Shown here piece after piece: positions 37,282 to 47,545 of a stretch of DNA of 64,000 nucleotides. Source of the stretch: DATFAS01 sp035254305 (GTDB lineage: Bacteria; Bacillota; Bacilli; Aneurinibacillales; RAOX-1); NCBI GenBank assembly GCA_035254305.1, contig DATFAS010000268.1, forward strand, positions 1 to 64,000, written 5' to 3'. A program made the translations under genes and the position numbers. The notes beneath the pieces are model-generated. The model did not search any database. It was not told where the DNA came from and worked only from the letters and a program-made list of their open reading frames with translations. Position 1 is the stretch's first letter. Each line of letters starts with the position of its first letter.

Positions 37282-38055
37282 ATGGTTTTAGTTATCGATG
37301 TAGGAAATACAAATATTGTGTTAGGTGTCTTCGATGGTGAAGTGTTAAAACATCATTGGAGGATTGCGACGGATCGAAGCAAAACCGATGACGAATATGG
37401 GATTCTCATTAAAAGCCTATTTCATGATGTAGGACTAAATGTAAATGGAATTGAAGGAGTAATCATTTCTTCAGTAGTTCCCCCTCTAATGTTTACATTG
37501 GAAATGATGGTGCAAACCTATTTCCATACTAAACCACTTGTGATTGGGCCTGGAATAAAGACCGGGCTAAATATTAAAGCAGAGAATCCTAGAGAAGTAG
37601 GAGCAGATCGTATTGTGAATGCGGTTTCTGCAATTCATTTTTATGGACCACCCTTAATTGTTGTGGATTTCGGAACGGCAACGACATTTTGTTATATTGA
37701 TGAGCAAGGGAATTGGTCTGGTGGTGCGATTGCACCTGGAATCAAAATTTCTACGGAAGCTTTATATAGTCGAGCTGCCAAGCTACCTCGTATAGAAATC
37801 ACTAAACCTCAGTATGTTTTAGGGAAGAATACAGTGGTTGCGATGCAAGCGGGGATTTTCTATGGGTTTGTTGGCCAGGTTAATGAGATTGTTAACCGGA
37901 TGAAGGCGGAGGCGAAGGCAAATCCTAAAGTAGTAGCAACAGGTGGTTTATCCGAATTAATTCAAACTGAAACAGCATGTATTGATATTGTAGACCCGCT
38001 TCTCACCTTAAAAGGGTTAATGTTAATTTATGACCGGAATAGAAAGGAAAGGTAA
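37282..38055 (+). CDS. coaX: Type III pantothenate kinase CoaX
   Basis: 257 aa from ATG 37282, GTGAGGTAG upstream. ASKHA fold: [14 protein letters not shown] phosphate-1 motif, [11 protein letters not shown] near 108, [10 protein letters not shown] phosphate-2 near 128. First step of coenzyme A synthesis. Type III kinases need a monovalent cation and are not feedback-inhibited by CoA. Located before hslO as in B. subtilis. Confidence 0.96.
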   Translation: MVLVIDVGNTNIVLGVFDGEVLKHHWRIATDRSKTDDEYGILIKSLFHDVGLNVNGIEGVIISSVVPPLMFTLEMMVQTYFHTKPLVIGPGIKTGLNIKAENPREVGADRIVNAVSAIHFYGPPLIVVDFGTATTFCYIDEQGNWSGGAIAPGIKISTEALYSRAAKLPRIEITKPQYVLGKNTVVAMQAGIFYGFVGQVNEIVNRMKAEAKANPKVVATGGLSELIQTETACIDIVDPLLTLKGLMLIYDRNRKER

Positions 38056-38063
38056 ATCTAATT

Positions 38064-38951
38064 ATGTCAAAAGAAAAGGACTATATCGTTCGGGCAATCT
38101 CTAGGGACGGTAAAGTACGTGCGTTTGCCATACAATCCACGCAGATTGTAGAAAATTTAAGAAAACGTAATGATACTTGGCCGGTAGCTAGTGCTGCATT
38201 AGGCAGAACTGCATCAGCAGCTGCTATGATGGGTGCCATGCTGAAAGGAAAAGAACGTTTAAGCATCCAAATTAAAGGTGGAGGCCCTATCGGGCAAATC
38301 ATTGTTGATGCTAATGCCTTAGGAGAAGTGAGAGGAATTGTCACACATCCACATATCCATTTTCCGTTGAACGACAAGGGGAAGCTAGATGTTGCACGTG
38401 CGGTTGGAACCGATGGATTTCTTCGTGTAACAAAGGATCTAGGCCTTAAGGAACCTTATGTAGGGAGCATTGAGCTTATATCTGGTGAGCTTGGTGAGGA
38501 CTTTACGTATTATTTTGCCGCCTCAGAGCAAACTCCTTCTGCAGTGGGTGTTGGAGTTTTAGTAAATGAGGATTATTCGATTCGAGCTGCGGGTGGATTT
38601 ATTATTCAGCTCCTACCAGGAATTAAGGACTCAGACATTGATGAAATAGAGAAGAAGTTAAGTCAAATTAAGCCTGTTTCTACAATGATTGATCAAGGGA
38701 TGACACCTGAGGAAATTCTATGTGATATTCTTGGAGAAGAGGATATCGAATTCTTAGGTACGCTTGAGGTTGTGTTCTCTTGTCATTGTTCTGAGGAACG
38801 GGTGGAGAAAGCTTTAATTACCTTGGGAGAAGATGAACTTAAGGATATGCTAACCGAGGGGGATACAGAGATAACCTGTCATTTCTGTAACGAAAAATAT
38901 GAAGTGAAGAAAGCGCAACTAGAAAAATTAATTCAATTAGTTAAAAAATAG
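38064..38951 (+). CDS. hslO: Redox-regulated chaperone Hsp33
   Basis: 295 aa from ATG 38064. N-terminal substrate-binding domain (DYIVRAISRDGKVRAFAI) and C-terminal redox switch with four cysteines, CHC near 238 and CHFC near 271, that bind zinc when reduced. Activated by oxidation plus unfolding; prevents aggregation under hypochlorite or peroxide stress. cysK follows. Confidence 0.96.
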   Translation: MSKEKDYIVRAISRDGKVRAFAIQSTQIVENLRKRNDTWPVASAALGRTASAAAMMGAMLKGKERLSIQIKGGGPIGQIIVDANALGEVRGIVTHPHIHFPLNDKGKLDVARAVGTDGFLRVTKDLGLKEPYVGSIELISGELGEDFTYYFAASEQTPSAVGVGVLVNEDYSIRAAGGFIIQLLPGIKDSDIDEIEKKLSQIKPVSTMIDQGMTPEEILCDILGEEDIEFLGTLEVVFSCHCSEERVEKALITLGEDELKDMLTEGDTEITCHFCNEKYEVKKAQLEKLIQLVKK

Positions 38952-38994
38952 GAGTAAATAAACGTTGGTCTTCCAATCGTTGTAAAAAACTTAT

Positions 38995-39023
38995 TTGACA
39001 AAAAATCAAACGAGGAGTATAAT
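38995..39023 (+). promoter_or_regulatory. Sigma-A promoter of cysK
   Basis: TTGACA (38995-39000), 17 bp, TATAAT (39018-39023): full consensus. I could not recognise a certain CymR box. Confidence 0.85.
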
Positions 39024-39069
39024 TTCTACAAAACCTACTAACTTACTTGGTATTGGAGAGTGAAATCGG

Positions 39070-40002
39070 ATGAAGGTAGCAAATTCCATTTTAGAATTAA
39101 TCGGAGAAACTCCGCTTGTGAAGTTGAATCGTATTGTACCAGAGGGTGCTGCTGATGTTTATGTTAAATTAGAATTTTTCAATCCAGGAAGTAGTGTAAA
39201 GGATCGTATTGCATTCTCTATGATTGAAGAAGCTGAGAAAGCTGGAAAATTAAAGCCAGGTTATACGATTGTAGAACCTACAAGTGGAAATACAGGAATT
39301 GGTCTAGCTATGGTTGCAGCTGCTAAGGGTTATAGAGCCATCCTAATCATGCCTGATACAATGAGTATAGAAAGAAGAAATCTACTTCGCGCTTACGGAG
39401 CAGAGTTAATCCTGACACCTGGTGCTGAAGGGATGAAGGGTGCAATCCGCAAGGCTGAAGAATTAGCGAGTGAGAATGCGACCTATTTTGTTCCTCAACA
39501 ATTCGAGAATCCAGCGAATCCTAAGATTCACCGTGAAACAACGGGTAAAGAGCTAGTTGCACAAGCTGCTAAGCTTGGTGGTATCGATGCTTTTGTTGCC
39601 GGAATTGGTACTGGCGGAACCATTACTGGTGCTGGTGAAGTTTTAAAAGAAAACATTCCAAATATTAAAATTGTTGCTGTAGAGCCTACTGCTTCTTCTG
39701 TTTTATCTGGTGGAAAACCAGGGCCTCACAAAATACAAGGACTAGGTGCAGGATTTATCCCAGAAATCCTAAACACAGAAGTTTATGATGAAGTTGTCCA
39801 AATTGAGAACGATGAAGCTTTTGAAATCGGCCGTCGTGTTGCTAAGGAAGAAGGAATTCTTTCTGGTATTTCTGGTGGAGCTGCCATTGCAGCTGCAATT
39901 AAGGTTGCAACCAAGCTTGGTAAAGGCAAGAAGGTTGTTGCCGTTGTTCCAGATAACGGAGAGAGATATCTAAGTACAGCTCTATATCAATTCGAAGATT
40001 AA
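39070..40002 (+). CDS. cysK: Cysteine synthase (O-acetylserine sulfhydrylase)
   Basis: 310 aa from ATG 39070. PLP lysine in [18 protein letters not shown] near 42, [18 protein letters not shown] near 69, PLP phosphate loop [13 protein letters not shown] near 177. Makes cysteine from O-acetylserine and sulfide; in B. subtilis CysK also partners CymR. Own consensus promoter and terminator. Confidence 0.97.
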   Translation: MKVANSILELIGETPLVKLNRIVPEGAADVYVKLEFFNPGSSVKDRIAFSMIEEAEKAGKLKPGYTIVEPTSGNTGIGLAMVAAAKGYRAILIMPDTMSIERRNLLRAYGAELILTPGAEGMKGAIRKAEELASENATYFVPQQFENPANPKIHRETTGKELVAQAAKLGGIDAFVAGIGTGGTITGAGEVLKENIPNIKIVAVEPTASSVLSGGKPGPHKIQGLGAGFIPEILNTEVYDEVVQIENDEAFEIGRRVAKEEGILSGISGGAAIAAAIKVATKLGKGKKVVAVVPDNGERYLSTALYQFED

Positions 40003-40008
40003 TCAACA

Positions 40009-40041
40009 GAAGGGAACCAATTATGGTTCCTTTCTTTTTTA
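40009..40041 (+). terminator. cysK terminator
   Basis: AGAAGGGAACCA / TGGTTCCTTTCT stem then TTTTTT. Confidence 0.88.
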
Positions 40042-40080
40042 CGGATAGGAAAGTATAGATGCTATCCACTTTCCTATCCG
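40042..40080. repeat. Perfect 13-bp inverted repeat
   Basis: CGGATAGGAAAGT (40042-40054) and its exact complement ACTTTCCTATCCG (40068-40080), 13-nt loop, no T-run after it. It abuts the cysK terminator. Confidence 0.85.
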
Positions 40081-40347
40081 CATAAGGGCAAGTTTTCTTT
40101 ACTGTATATGATTAAAGAGCTTGAACCATAAAAACGACGGATATATACTGGATTTAACGGGTCTATTCGAAACCATTCTTAAATTAAAGGCTGGGGGAGA
40201 ATGTGGGCTGAAGTTAGAATCATTATTGACTCCAAGTCTGATGCGGAGTATTATGAGTCTTTAAAGATTATAGAAGCGCTAAGGTAGTTTTAGTTTAGTG
40301 AAGCAAGACAAAAGACGAGTAGAGTTTAGAAAAGGAGAGGAAAGCGC

Positions 40348-40926
40348 ATGATTATAATGATTGATAACTATGATTCATTCACGTACAATTTGGTTCAATT
40401 TTTGGGTGAACTCGGAGAAGAACTTCAAGTATTCCGCAATGATAAAATTTCTATTGAACAAATAAAAGCGCTAAATCCAGACCAAATTATTATTTCACCG
40501 GGACCTTGTACGCCAAACGAAGCGGGTATTAGCCTTCAGGTTATTGAAGAATTAAGTGGTCAAATTCCCATTCTTGGGGTGTGTTTAGGGCACCAATCCA
40601 TTGCACAGGCATTCGGTGGAAAGGTAATTCGTTCAGAACGGCTAATGCATGGCAAAACTTCTCTTATTTATCATGATCAGAAGTCCATCTTTACGGGAAT
40701 TCCTTCCCCTTTTACTGCAACCCGGTATCATTCTCTTATTGTTGAACGCCATAGCCTTCCTGATTGCTTGGAGATTACGGCATGGACTGAAGAAGGAGAG
40801 ATTATGGGATTAAGGCATAAGGAGAAGCAGGTTGAAGGTGTACAATTTCATCCTGAATCGATCATGACACACTATGGGAAGGAATTACTTGCTAATTTTA
40901 TTCATTCCCAGCGAATTGGGATATAG
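40348..40926 (+). CDS. pabA: Aminodeoxychorismate/anthranilate synthase glutaminase subunit PabA/TrpG
   Basis: 192 aa from ATG 40348, AAAGGAGAGGAAAG upstream. Class I glutamine amidotransferase: [26 protein letters not shown] near 51, nucleophile Cys in [15 protein letters not shown] near 78, and catalytic His/Glu in [16 protein letters not shown] near 168. It supplies ammonia for p-aminobenzoate, and in B. subtilis the same subunit serves tryptophan synthesis. Its synthase partner PabB and the lyase PabC are not in this window. Confidence 0.94.
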   Translation: MIIMIDNYDSFTYNLVQFLGELGEELQVFRNDKISIEQIKALNPDQIIISPGPCTPNEAGISLQVIEELSGQIPILGVCLGHQSIAQAFGGKVIRSERLMHGKTSLIYHDQKSIFTGIPSPFTATRYHSLIVERHSLPDCLEITAWTEEGEIMGLRHKEKQVEGVQFHPESIMTHYGKELLANFIHSQRIGI

Positions 40927-41012
40927 GAATAGAGTTTTTCAGGGCGGATAGATTGTATTCCGCTTCTACCTAAGTCATCTTATGTAGTGTGCAATTGTAT
41001 CAAAAGATCAAG

Positions 41013-41046
41013 CCGTGATTTCTGTAGTTGATCACGGTTTTCTTTA
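41013..41046 (+). terminator. pabA terminator
   Basis: CCGTGAT (41013-41019) and ATCACGG (41031-41037), then TTTTCTTT. Confidence 0.82.
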
Positions 41047-41128
41047 TGGATTTAAAACATTCAATCATACTTAAAGAGTTTAATAAAGATCATAATTGAT
41101 TTAAATAAAATAATTGGGGTGAATAGGA

Positions 41129-41956
41129 TTGGGCTATGTCGGTAAATTGAAGAAAAGAAGGATTCCCTTACTCGGTGAACGAACATTAGTTATGGGGATT
41201 TTAAATGTGACGCCAGACTCTTTTTCAGATGGCGGGCGCTTTAATCAGCGGGATGAGGCCATCCGTCACGCCATAAAGCTTGCCCAGGATGGAGCTGATA
41301 TTCTTGATATTGGTGGAGAGTCTACACGTCCTGGTTTTTCAGTTGTTTCTGAGGAAGAGGAAATGGAGAGAGTGCTTCCTATCATATCTGCAATTCGTAA
41401 TGAATTAGATATTCCTATTTCCATTGATACATATAAGGCAGAGGTTGCCCATGAAGCACTATTAGCAGGAGCTGATATTATCAATGATATATGGCGTGCT
41501 GTTGGGGATCCTAACATGCCGAAAGTAGCAGCAGCACATCAAGTTCCAATAATTCTTATGCATAATAGACAAAATAAACAATATAACGATTTGCTTATCG
41601 ATATGAAGAAGGATTTAGAAGAGAGTATCCACCTTGTAGAAAAGGCAGGCGTGTCTAAAGAAAACATTTGGCTTGATCCTGGTGTTGGATTTGCTAAAAC
41701 TTATGAAGATAACCTTGTGGCAATGGCTCATTTAGAAGACTTTGTGGCGATGGGATATCCTGTTTTATTGGGAACTTCACGAAAGTCATTTATTGGTTTG
41801 GCTTTGGATCTGCCAGTAGAGGAACGTTTAGAGGGTACATTAGCTACGGTATGTCTTGGAATACAAAAAGGATGTCAAATTATACGTGTCCATGATGTGA
41901 AAGAAACGGTTAGAGTGAGTCGAATGATGGATACAATGTTACAGAGGGTGAGATGA
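41129..41956 (+). CDS. folP: Dihydropteroate synthase
   Basis: 275 aa from TTG 41129. TLVMGILNVTPDSFSDGG near 20, DIGGESTRPGF near 62, LGTSRKSFIG near 217 and the final IIRVHDVKET are DHPS signatures. Joins pABA to dihydropterin pyrophosphate; the sulfonamide target. Begins the folP-folB-folK-yazB-dusB run with gaps of 3 bp or less, or overlaps, up to yazB. Confidence 0.96.
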   Translation: MGYVGKLKKRRIPLLGERTLVMGILNVTPDSFSDGGRFNQRDEAIRHAIKLAQDGADILDIGGESTRPGFSVVSEEEEMERVLPIISAIRNELDIPISIDTYKAEVAHEALLAGADIINDIWRAVGDPNMPKVAAAHQVPIILMHNRQNKQYNDLLIDMKKDLEESIHLVEKAGVSKENIWLDPGVGFAKTYEDNLVAMAHLEDFVAMGYPVLLGTSRKSFIGLALDLPVEERLEGTLATVCLGIQKGCQIIRVHDVKETVRVSRMMDTMLQRVR

Positions 41957-41959
41957 ACC

Positions 41960-42319
41960 ATGGACAAAATATATTTTAACCGTATGGAATTCTATGGTTA
42001 CCACGGGGTTTTCTCTGAGGAAAATAAACTTGGGCAACGATTTATTATCGATCTTGAGTTATTTTTAGATTTAAATCAAGCTGGCCAATCGGATAATCTT
42101 AATCATACGATTAATTATGCGGAGGTCTATAGTCTTTGCAAAGAAATCGTAGAAAATGAAAAATACCAATTAGTGGAGAAAATTGCCCAACGAATTGCCC
42201 AGAAGTCTTTAGATGAATTTCCTATGTTAGAGGAACTCATGGTTCGAGTCATTAAACCCAATCCACCCATTCCTGGCCACTATGATTCAGTAGCTGTGGA
42301 AATCAGGAGAGGGCGTTAG
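41960..42319 (+). CDS. folB: Dihydroneopterin aldolase
   Basis: 119 aa from ATG 41960. FYGYHGVFSEENKLGQRFIIDLEL at the N terminus and TINYAEVYSL near 50 with catalytic Lys/Glu contexts (VEKIAQRIAQ; VIKPNPPIPGHYDSVAVEI). Cleaves dihydroneopterin in folate synthesis. Three bp after folP. Confidence 0.96.
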   Translation: MDKIYFNRMEFYGYHGVFSEENKLGQRFIIDLELFLDLNQAGQSDNLNHTINYAEVYSLCKEIVENEKYQLVEKIAQRIAQKSLDEFPMLEELMVRVIKPNPPIPGHYDSVAVEIRRGR

Positions 42320-42320
42320 A

Positions 42321-42854
42321 ATGGCTCCATTTTTTCTCTCTTTGGGCAGTAATATGGGGAATCGATTACACTATTTAAGGCAAGCAGTTAGCGAACTTCA
42401 ACAAACTAGTGGAATGACACTTTCTGCTATTTCTAGCATTTACGAAACGGAACCTATTGGGTATACGGAGCAATCCTCTTTTTTAAATATGGTTGTTCAG
42501 GGGAATACCACATTAACTGCTAGAGAATTACTAAATAAGATTCTTGAAGTAGAAAAAAAGTTAGGTAGAACAAGGGAAATCCGTTGGGGCCCTCGAACAA
42601 TTGATGTGGATATTCTAATTTATGGAACCGAGCTAATCAGTGAGGAAGACTTAGAAATACCTCACCCAAGGATGAATGAGAGAGCATTTGTGTTAATTCC
42701 ATTAGCTGAGATCACAGGGGATTGTCCGATTCCAATAGGGAATGGTATATATACAACACCTTTGGAATTATTAGCAAAGGTTGAAGATAAGAGTGGTGTG
42801 AATAGATGGATGGACTTCGATTGGGAAACCGAATACGAGCATTTCGAAAGTTAA
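42321..42854 (+). CDS. folK: 6-hydroxymethyl-7,8-dihydropterin pyrophosphokinase
   Basis: 177 aa from ATG 42321. LSLGSNMGNRLHYLRQAV, RWGPRTIDVDILIYG near 93 and the HPRMNERAFVLIPLAEI segment near 115 define HPPK. Supplies the pterin substrate for FolP. Its last 49 bp overlap yazB in another frame. Confidence 0.96.
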   Translation: MAPFFLSLGSNMGNRLHYLRQAVSELQQTSGMTLSAISSIYETEPIGYTEQSSFLNMVVQGNTTLTARELLNKILEVEKKLGRTREIRWGPRTIDVDILIYGTELISEEDLEIPHPRMNERAFVLIPLAEITGDCPIPIGNGIYTTPLELLAKVEDKSGVNRWMDFDWETEYEHFES

Positions 42855-43021
42855 AGGGATACACGCAACAGGAATTTGCCAAAGAATTGGGGATTTCCGT
42901 TGCTGTACTTGGTTCGATTGAAAGAGGAATGAAAACTCCAACAGAAAAGATGCTAAATCGAATGGTTAATATTTTGGATGTTGGTGTTGGGGAGCTACGT
43001 GCTCAGGAAGAAGAGAATTGA
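42806..43021 (+). CDS. yazB: XRE-type HTH protein YazB
   Basis: 71 aa from ATG 42806. One helix-turn-helix of the Xre/Cro family: RIRAFRKLKGYTQQEFAKELGISVAVLGSIERGMKTPTEKML. The start lies inside folK (49-bp overlap), and the stop is 19 bp before dusB. The gene is conserved in the folate cluster of Bacillales but its targets are unknown. Confidence 0.88.
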   Translation: MDGLRLGNRIRAFRKLKGYTQQEFAKELGISVAVLGSIERGMKTPTEKMLNRMVNILDVGVGELRAQEEEN

Positions 43022-43040
43022 AAATTATGAGGGACGTGTG

Positions 43041-44048
43041 ATGAAAAAGCTTAAAATTGGAAATGTTGAACTTAAAAATAATGTCGTTCTAGCTCCGATG
43101 GCTGGGGTATGTAATCCTGCCTTCCGTTTAATTGCGAAAGAATTTGGTACAGGGTTAGTTTGTGCAGAGATGGTAAGTGATAAAGCGGTGAATTATGGAA
43201 ACGAGCGAACATTGAAAATGTTATACGTGGATGAAAGAGAAAAGCCCTTGAGTCTGCAAATATTTGGTGGTGAGTTGGAAAGCTTGGTGGAGGCTGCCAA
43301 GTATGTGGACGAAAATACAAATGCCGATATTATTGATATTAATATGGGATGTCCTGTTCCAAAGATAACGAATTGTGATGCAGGGGCTAAGTGGTTGCTT
43401 GATCCAAGCAAAATTGAACAAGTTGTCTCTTCTGTTGTAAAAGCGGTAAGTAAACCTGTTACGGTAAAAATGCGTATTGGCTGGGATGATAAGCATATCT
43501 ATGCTGTAGAGAATGCGAAAGCTGTAGAACGTGCAGGAGGCTGCGCTGTAGCAGTCCATGGTCGGACAAGGGTACAAATGTATGAAGGGGTTGCCAACTG
43601 GGACATTATCGGTGAGGTTAAGCGGGCAGTATCCATTCCTGTGATTGGAAATGGTGACGTGGCAACTCCTGAGGATGCAAAGAGATTATTGCAAACAACG
43701 GGTTGTGATGGGGTAATGATTGGAAGAGCAGCGTTGGGGAATCCATGGATGCTTTATCGTACGGTTCATTATTTGGAAACGGGAGAATTGCTCCCGGACC
43801 CTGATGCCAAAGAAAAAGTTGATGTGTGCTTACTTCATATGGATCGACTTATTGATCTTAAAGGTGAAAAAATAGCGATTCAAGAAATGAGAAAACATGC
43901 AGCCTGGTACCTCAAAGGATTGAAAAATTCTGCCCATATTCGACAAAAAGTCAATGAGGTCGAAACAAGAGAAGGCTTGAGAAGCTTGCTTTTTGGCTAT
44001 GTCTTGGAACTTGAAGCGACAAATCAAGTAGGGGAAATTGTGCACTAA
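43041..44048 (+). CDS. dusB: tRNA-dihydrouridine synthase DusB
   Basis: 335 aa from ATG 43041, GAGGGA upstream; upstream in-frame codons belong to yazB. FMN-binding TIM barrel: LAPMAGVCNPAFRLIAKEFG near 18, DINMGCPVPKITNCDAGAKWLLDP near 97 with the catalytic Cys, AVHGRTRVQMY near 170 and GNGDVATPEDAKRLL near 200. Reduces specific uridines in the tRNA D-loop. Confidence 0.96.
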   Translation: MKKLKIGNVELKNNVVLAPMAGVCNPAFRLIAKEFGTGLVCAEMVSDKAVNYGNERTLKMLYVDEREKPLSLQIFGGELESLVEAAKYVDENTNADIIDINMGCPVPKITNCDAGAKWLLDPSKIEQVVSSVVKAVSKPVTVKMRIGWDDKHIYAVENAKAVERAGGCAVAVHGRTRVQMYEGVANWDIIGEVKRAVSIPVIGNGDVATPEDAKRLLQTTGCDGVMIGRAALGNPWMLYRTVHYLETGELLPDPDAKEKVDVCLLHMDRLIDLKGEKIAIQEMRKHAAWYLKGLKNSAHIRQKVNEVETREGLRSLLFGYVLELEATNQVGEIVH

Positions 44049-44054
44049 TTGAAT

Positions 44055-44083
44055 TTGACAAGGGAAATAGGTTCCCATATAAT
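44055..44083 (+). promoter_or_regulatory. Sigma-A promoter of greA-lysS
   Basis: TTGACA (44055-44060), 17 bp, TATAAT (44078-44083): full consensus. Start near 44090. Confidence 0.88.
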
Positions 44084-44197
44084 ACCTATGATATACAGGT
44101 AAGAATAACGCCTAGCAATGAAACCAAATGAATAACCATGATAATAATCGAATAATAATTAAGGTTTTAGAAAAATATGCATCGGGGGAATGATTGA

Positions 44198-44677
44198 ATG
44201 TCCGAAAAAGAGGTTTTTCTAACACGGGAAGGTTTACAAAAGCTAGAGGAAGAATTAGACCATCTAAAAGCGGTTAAGCGCCAGGAAGTTGCTGAACGTA
44301 TTAAAGAAGCGATTGGCTATGGTGATCTAAGTGAGAACTCTGAATATGAGGAAGCCAAGAATGAACAAGCATTTATTGAAGGTAGAATCATTACTCTAGA
44401 GAAGATGCTTCGTAATGCTCGTGTAATTAGCCAAGAGGACGTCGACCAAGGTGTCGTAAGCGTAGGAACAACTGTGAAGTTGAAGGATCTAGAGTTTGGT
44501 GATATTGTTGATTATACAATTGTTGGTTCGGCTGAATCTGATCCAGCAAACAACAAAATTTCAAATGAATCTCCAGTGGGCCAGGCATTACTTGGTAAGA
44601 CGAAGGGTGCTGTAGTAGATGTACAAGTACCTGCTGGTGTTATTCAGTATGAAATTTTGGATATTAAATTTAAGTAA
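44198..44677 (+). CDS. greA: Transcription elongation factor GreA
   Basis: 159 aa from ATG 44198. Coiled-coil N domain ([32 protein letters not shown]) with the acidic tip [17 protein letters not shown] that reaches the polymerase active site; C-terminal FKBP-like domain ending [17 protein letters not shown]. Stimulates cleavage of backtracked RNA. lysS follows 45 bp later. Confidence 0.97.
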   Translation: MSEKEVFLTREGLQKLEEELDHLKAVKRQEVAERIKEAIGYGDLSENSEYEEAKNEQAFIEGRIITLEKMLRNARVISQEDVDQGVVSVGTTVKLKDLEFGDIVDYTIVGSAESDPANNKISNESPVGQALLGKTKGAVVDVQVPAGVIQYEILDIKFK

Positions 44678-46234
<1,557 letters not shown>

Positions 46235-46253
46235 TTAAATTCAGTAATCGTAT

Positions 46254-46298
46254 AAACTCTGTTATAGGATGAACCTTTAACAGAGTTTTCTTTATTTA
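46254..46298 (+). terminator. lysS terminator
   Basis: AAACTCTGTTA / TAACAGAGTTT perfect 11-bp stem, then TCTTTATTT. Confidence 0.88.
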
Positions 46299-46336
46299 TG
46301 ATCAAAAAGACCAAAATAAACAATATGGCCATAAGA

Positions 46337-46413
46337 TTGTTCAAATTTAAAATTATAAATAAAATGAAATTAATAAGTAAGCGGTTCACTAAATATCATC
46401 CTTAAGTGTTCAC
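46337..46413 (+). promoter_or_regulatory. Candidate control region of dctB
   Basis: TTGTTC (46337-46342), 17 bp, TAAAAT (46360-46365) is a modest promoter. GTTCAC occurs twice in direct repeat 24 bp apart (46384-46389, 46408-46413), and TTGTTCAA (46337) recurs inverted as TTGAACAA near 46425. These could bind DctR; not proven. Confidence 0.35.
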
Positions 46414-46469
46414 GCTTTCAATAATTGAACAATTCAGATGGGTCCTATTGGATTGGAGGAATTAGTATC

Positions 46470-47525
46470 TTGAAGGATACTGTAAGAACCCCATGGCGAC
46501 ACATCATTTCCACCATTATCTTGGTAATAATTGTATTGATTTCAGGATGTTCAGCCAACCGACAGCGGGCAATTGATAACGATCAAGTTGGACCACAGGA
46601 CAAGTTGATTCTCCGCTTCTCTTATGTTACAGGAGAAGAAACCCCTAAAGGATTAGCTGCAAGAAAATTGAAAGAACTCATTGAAGAACGAAGCCATGGG
46701 AAGATTGAGGTTCAGCTGTTCCCTAATGCTACCCTTTATTCAGATGAGGAAGAGTTTGAAGAATTAAAAAAGGGGGATGTGCAGTTAATTGCACCAGCAA
46801 TTTCTAAGCTATCCTCTGAAGTACCAGAAGTTCAAATCTATGACCTTCCCTATTTGTTCCCCTCCCAGGAAGAAGTGTGGAAGTTATCAGATGGGCCTGT
46901 GGGTCAAGAATTGAACCGCTTACTAGAGGAGAAAGGATATAAAGTGTTATCCATTTGGGATAATGCATTAAAACAGATCACGAATAACGATCGCCCGATA
47001 AAGACCCCAATGGATTTCAGTGGATTAACCTTTCGAATTATGCCAAGTGATTTGATTGAGCAGCAGTTTGCAGCTGTAGATGCAAAAACTGCCACCCTCC
47101 CTTTTAGCGAATTATACACAGCATTAGAAAAAGGGCGGGTAGATGGGGAAGAGAATACAGTCTCCAATATTGTGAATAAGAAGTTGTATGTTTCACAGAA
47201 ATATATTACAAAAAGTGACCATGGTTATTTAGGGTATTATGTTCTAACCGATAGTCGCTTTTGGGACAGTATTCCGGCTGAAACCCAACGATTAATCACA
47301 GATACCTTGATTGATGTAACGAAATGGGAGAGAATTCAGGCACAAAGGATTAATCAAAAAGAGTATGAGGAATTAAAAGCGAACAAGGATATTTATCTTT
47401 ATGAGCTTAGCAGTAATGAAAAGAAGAAATGGCAGCAAGCTTTTCAAGGTACCTATGGGTGGTATTTATCCCATGTCTCGGATAATAAGACTATTCAAGA
47501 TTACTTTGCGGAGATCAAACACTAA
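46470..47525 (+). CDS. dctB: C4-dicarboxylate-binding lipoprotein DctB (TRAP DctP family)
   Basis: 351 aa from TTG 46470, GGAGGA upstream; the earlier in-frame TTG 46425 has no RBS. Signal peptide with lipobox ISGC (Cys near 27). The TRAP solute-binding fold is intact: LRFSYVTGEETPKGLAA, GKIEVQLFPNATLYSDEE, ligand-binding Arg in GLTFRIMPSD, and GRVDGEENTVSNI. No TRAP membrane subunits (DctQ/DctM) are near. In B. subtilis DctB is a co-sensor with DctS for a DctA-type symporter; the same set of genes is here. Confidence 0.88.
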   Translation: MKDTVRTPWRHIISTIILVIIVLISGCSANRQRAIDNDQVGPQDKLILRFSYVTGEETPKGLAARKLKELIEERSHGKIEVQLFPNATLYSDEEEFEELKKGDVQLIAPAISKLSSEVPEVQIYDLPYLFPSQEEVWKLSDGPVGQELNRLLEEKGYKVLSIWDNALKQITNNDRPIKTPMDFSGLTFRIMPSDLIEQQFAAVDAKTATLPFSELYTALEKGRVDGEENTVSNIVNKKLYVSQKYITKSDHGYLGYYVLTDSRFWDSIPAETQRLITDTLIDVTKWERIQAQRINQKEYEELKANKDIYLYELSSNEKKKWQQAFQGTYGWYLSHVSDNKTIQDYFAEIKH

Positions 47526-47545
47526 AATATAAGGAGGAAAACACC

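Larger units (their letters stand above)
40003..40347. other. 345-bp cysK-pabA gap where pabB would be expected
   Basis: After the cysK terminator this holds a perfect 13-bp inverted repeat (40042-40080) and a 28-codon frame (40201-40287, starting MWAEVRIIIDSKSDAEYY) three nucleotides after GGGGG. Nothing else is recognised. The usual neighbour pabB is missing and I see no clear pabB-like sequence. Confidence 0.5.

Noticed and set aside
33564..40085. Shared TCCGCATAAGG near 33560 and 40075
   Set aside because: Matches of this length are expected many times by chance in 64 kb; flanks do not align.
40201..40287. 28-codon frame as a pabB remnant
   Set aside because: Its residues do not resemble the PabB N terminus; kept only as an unexplained frame.
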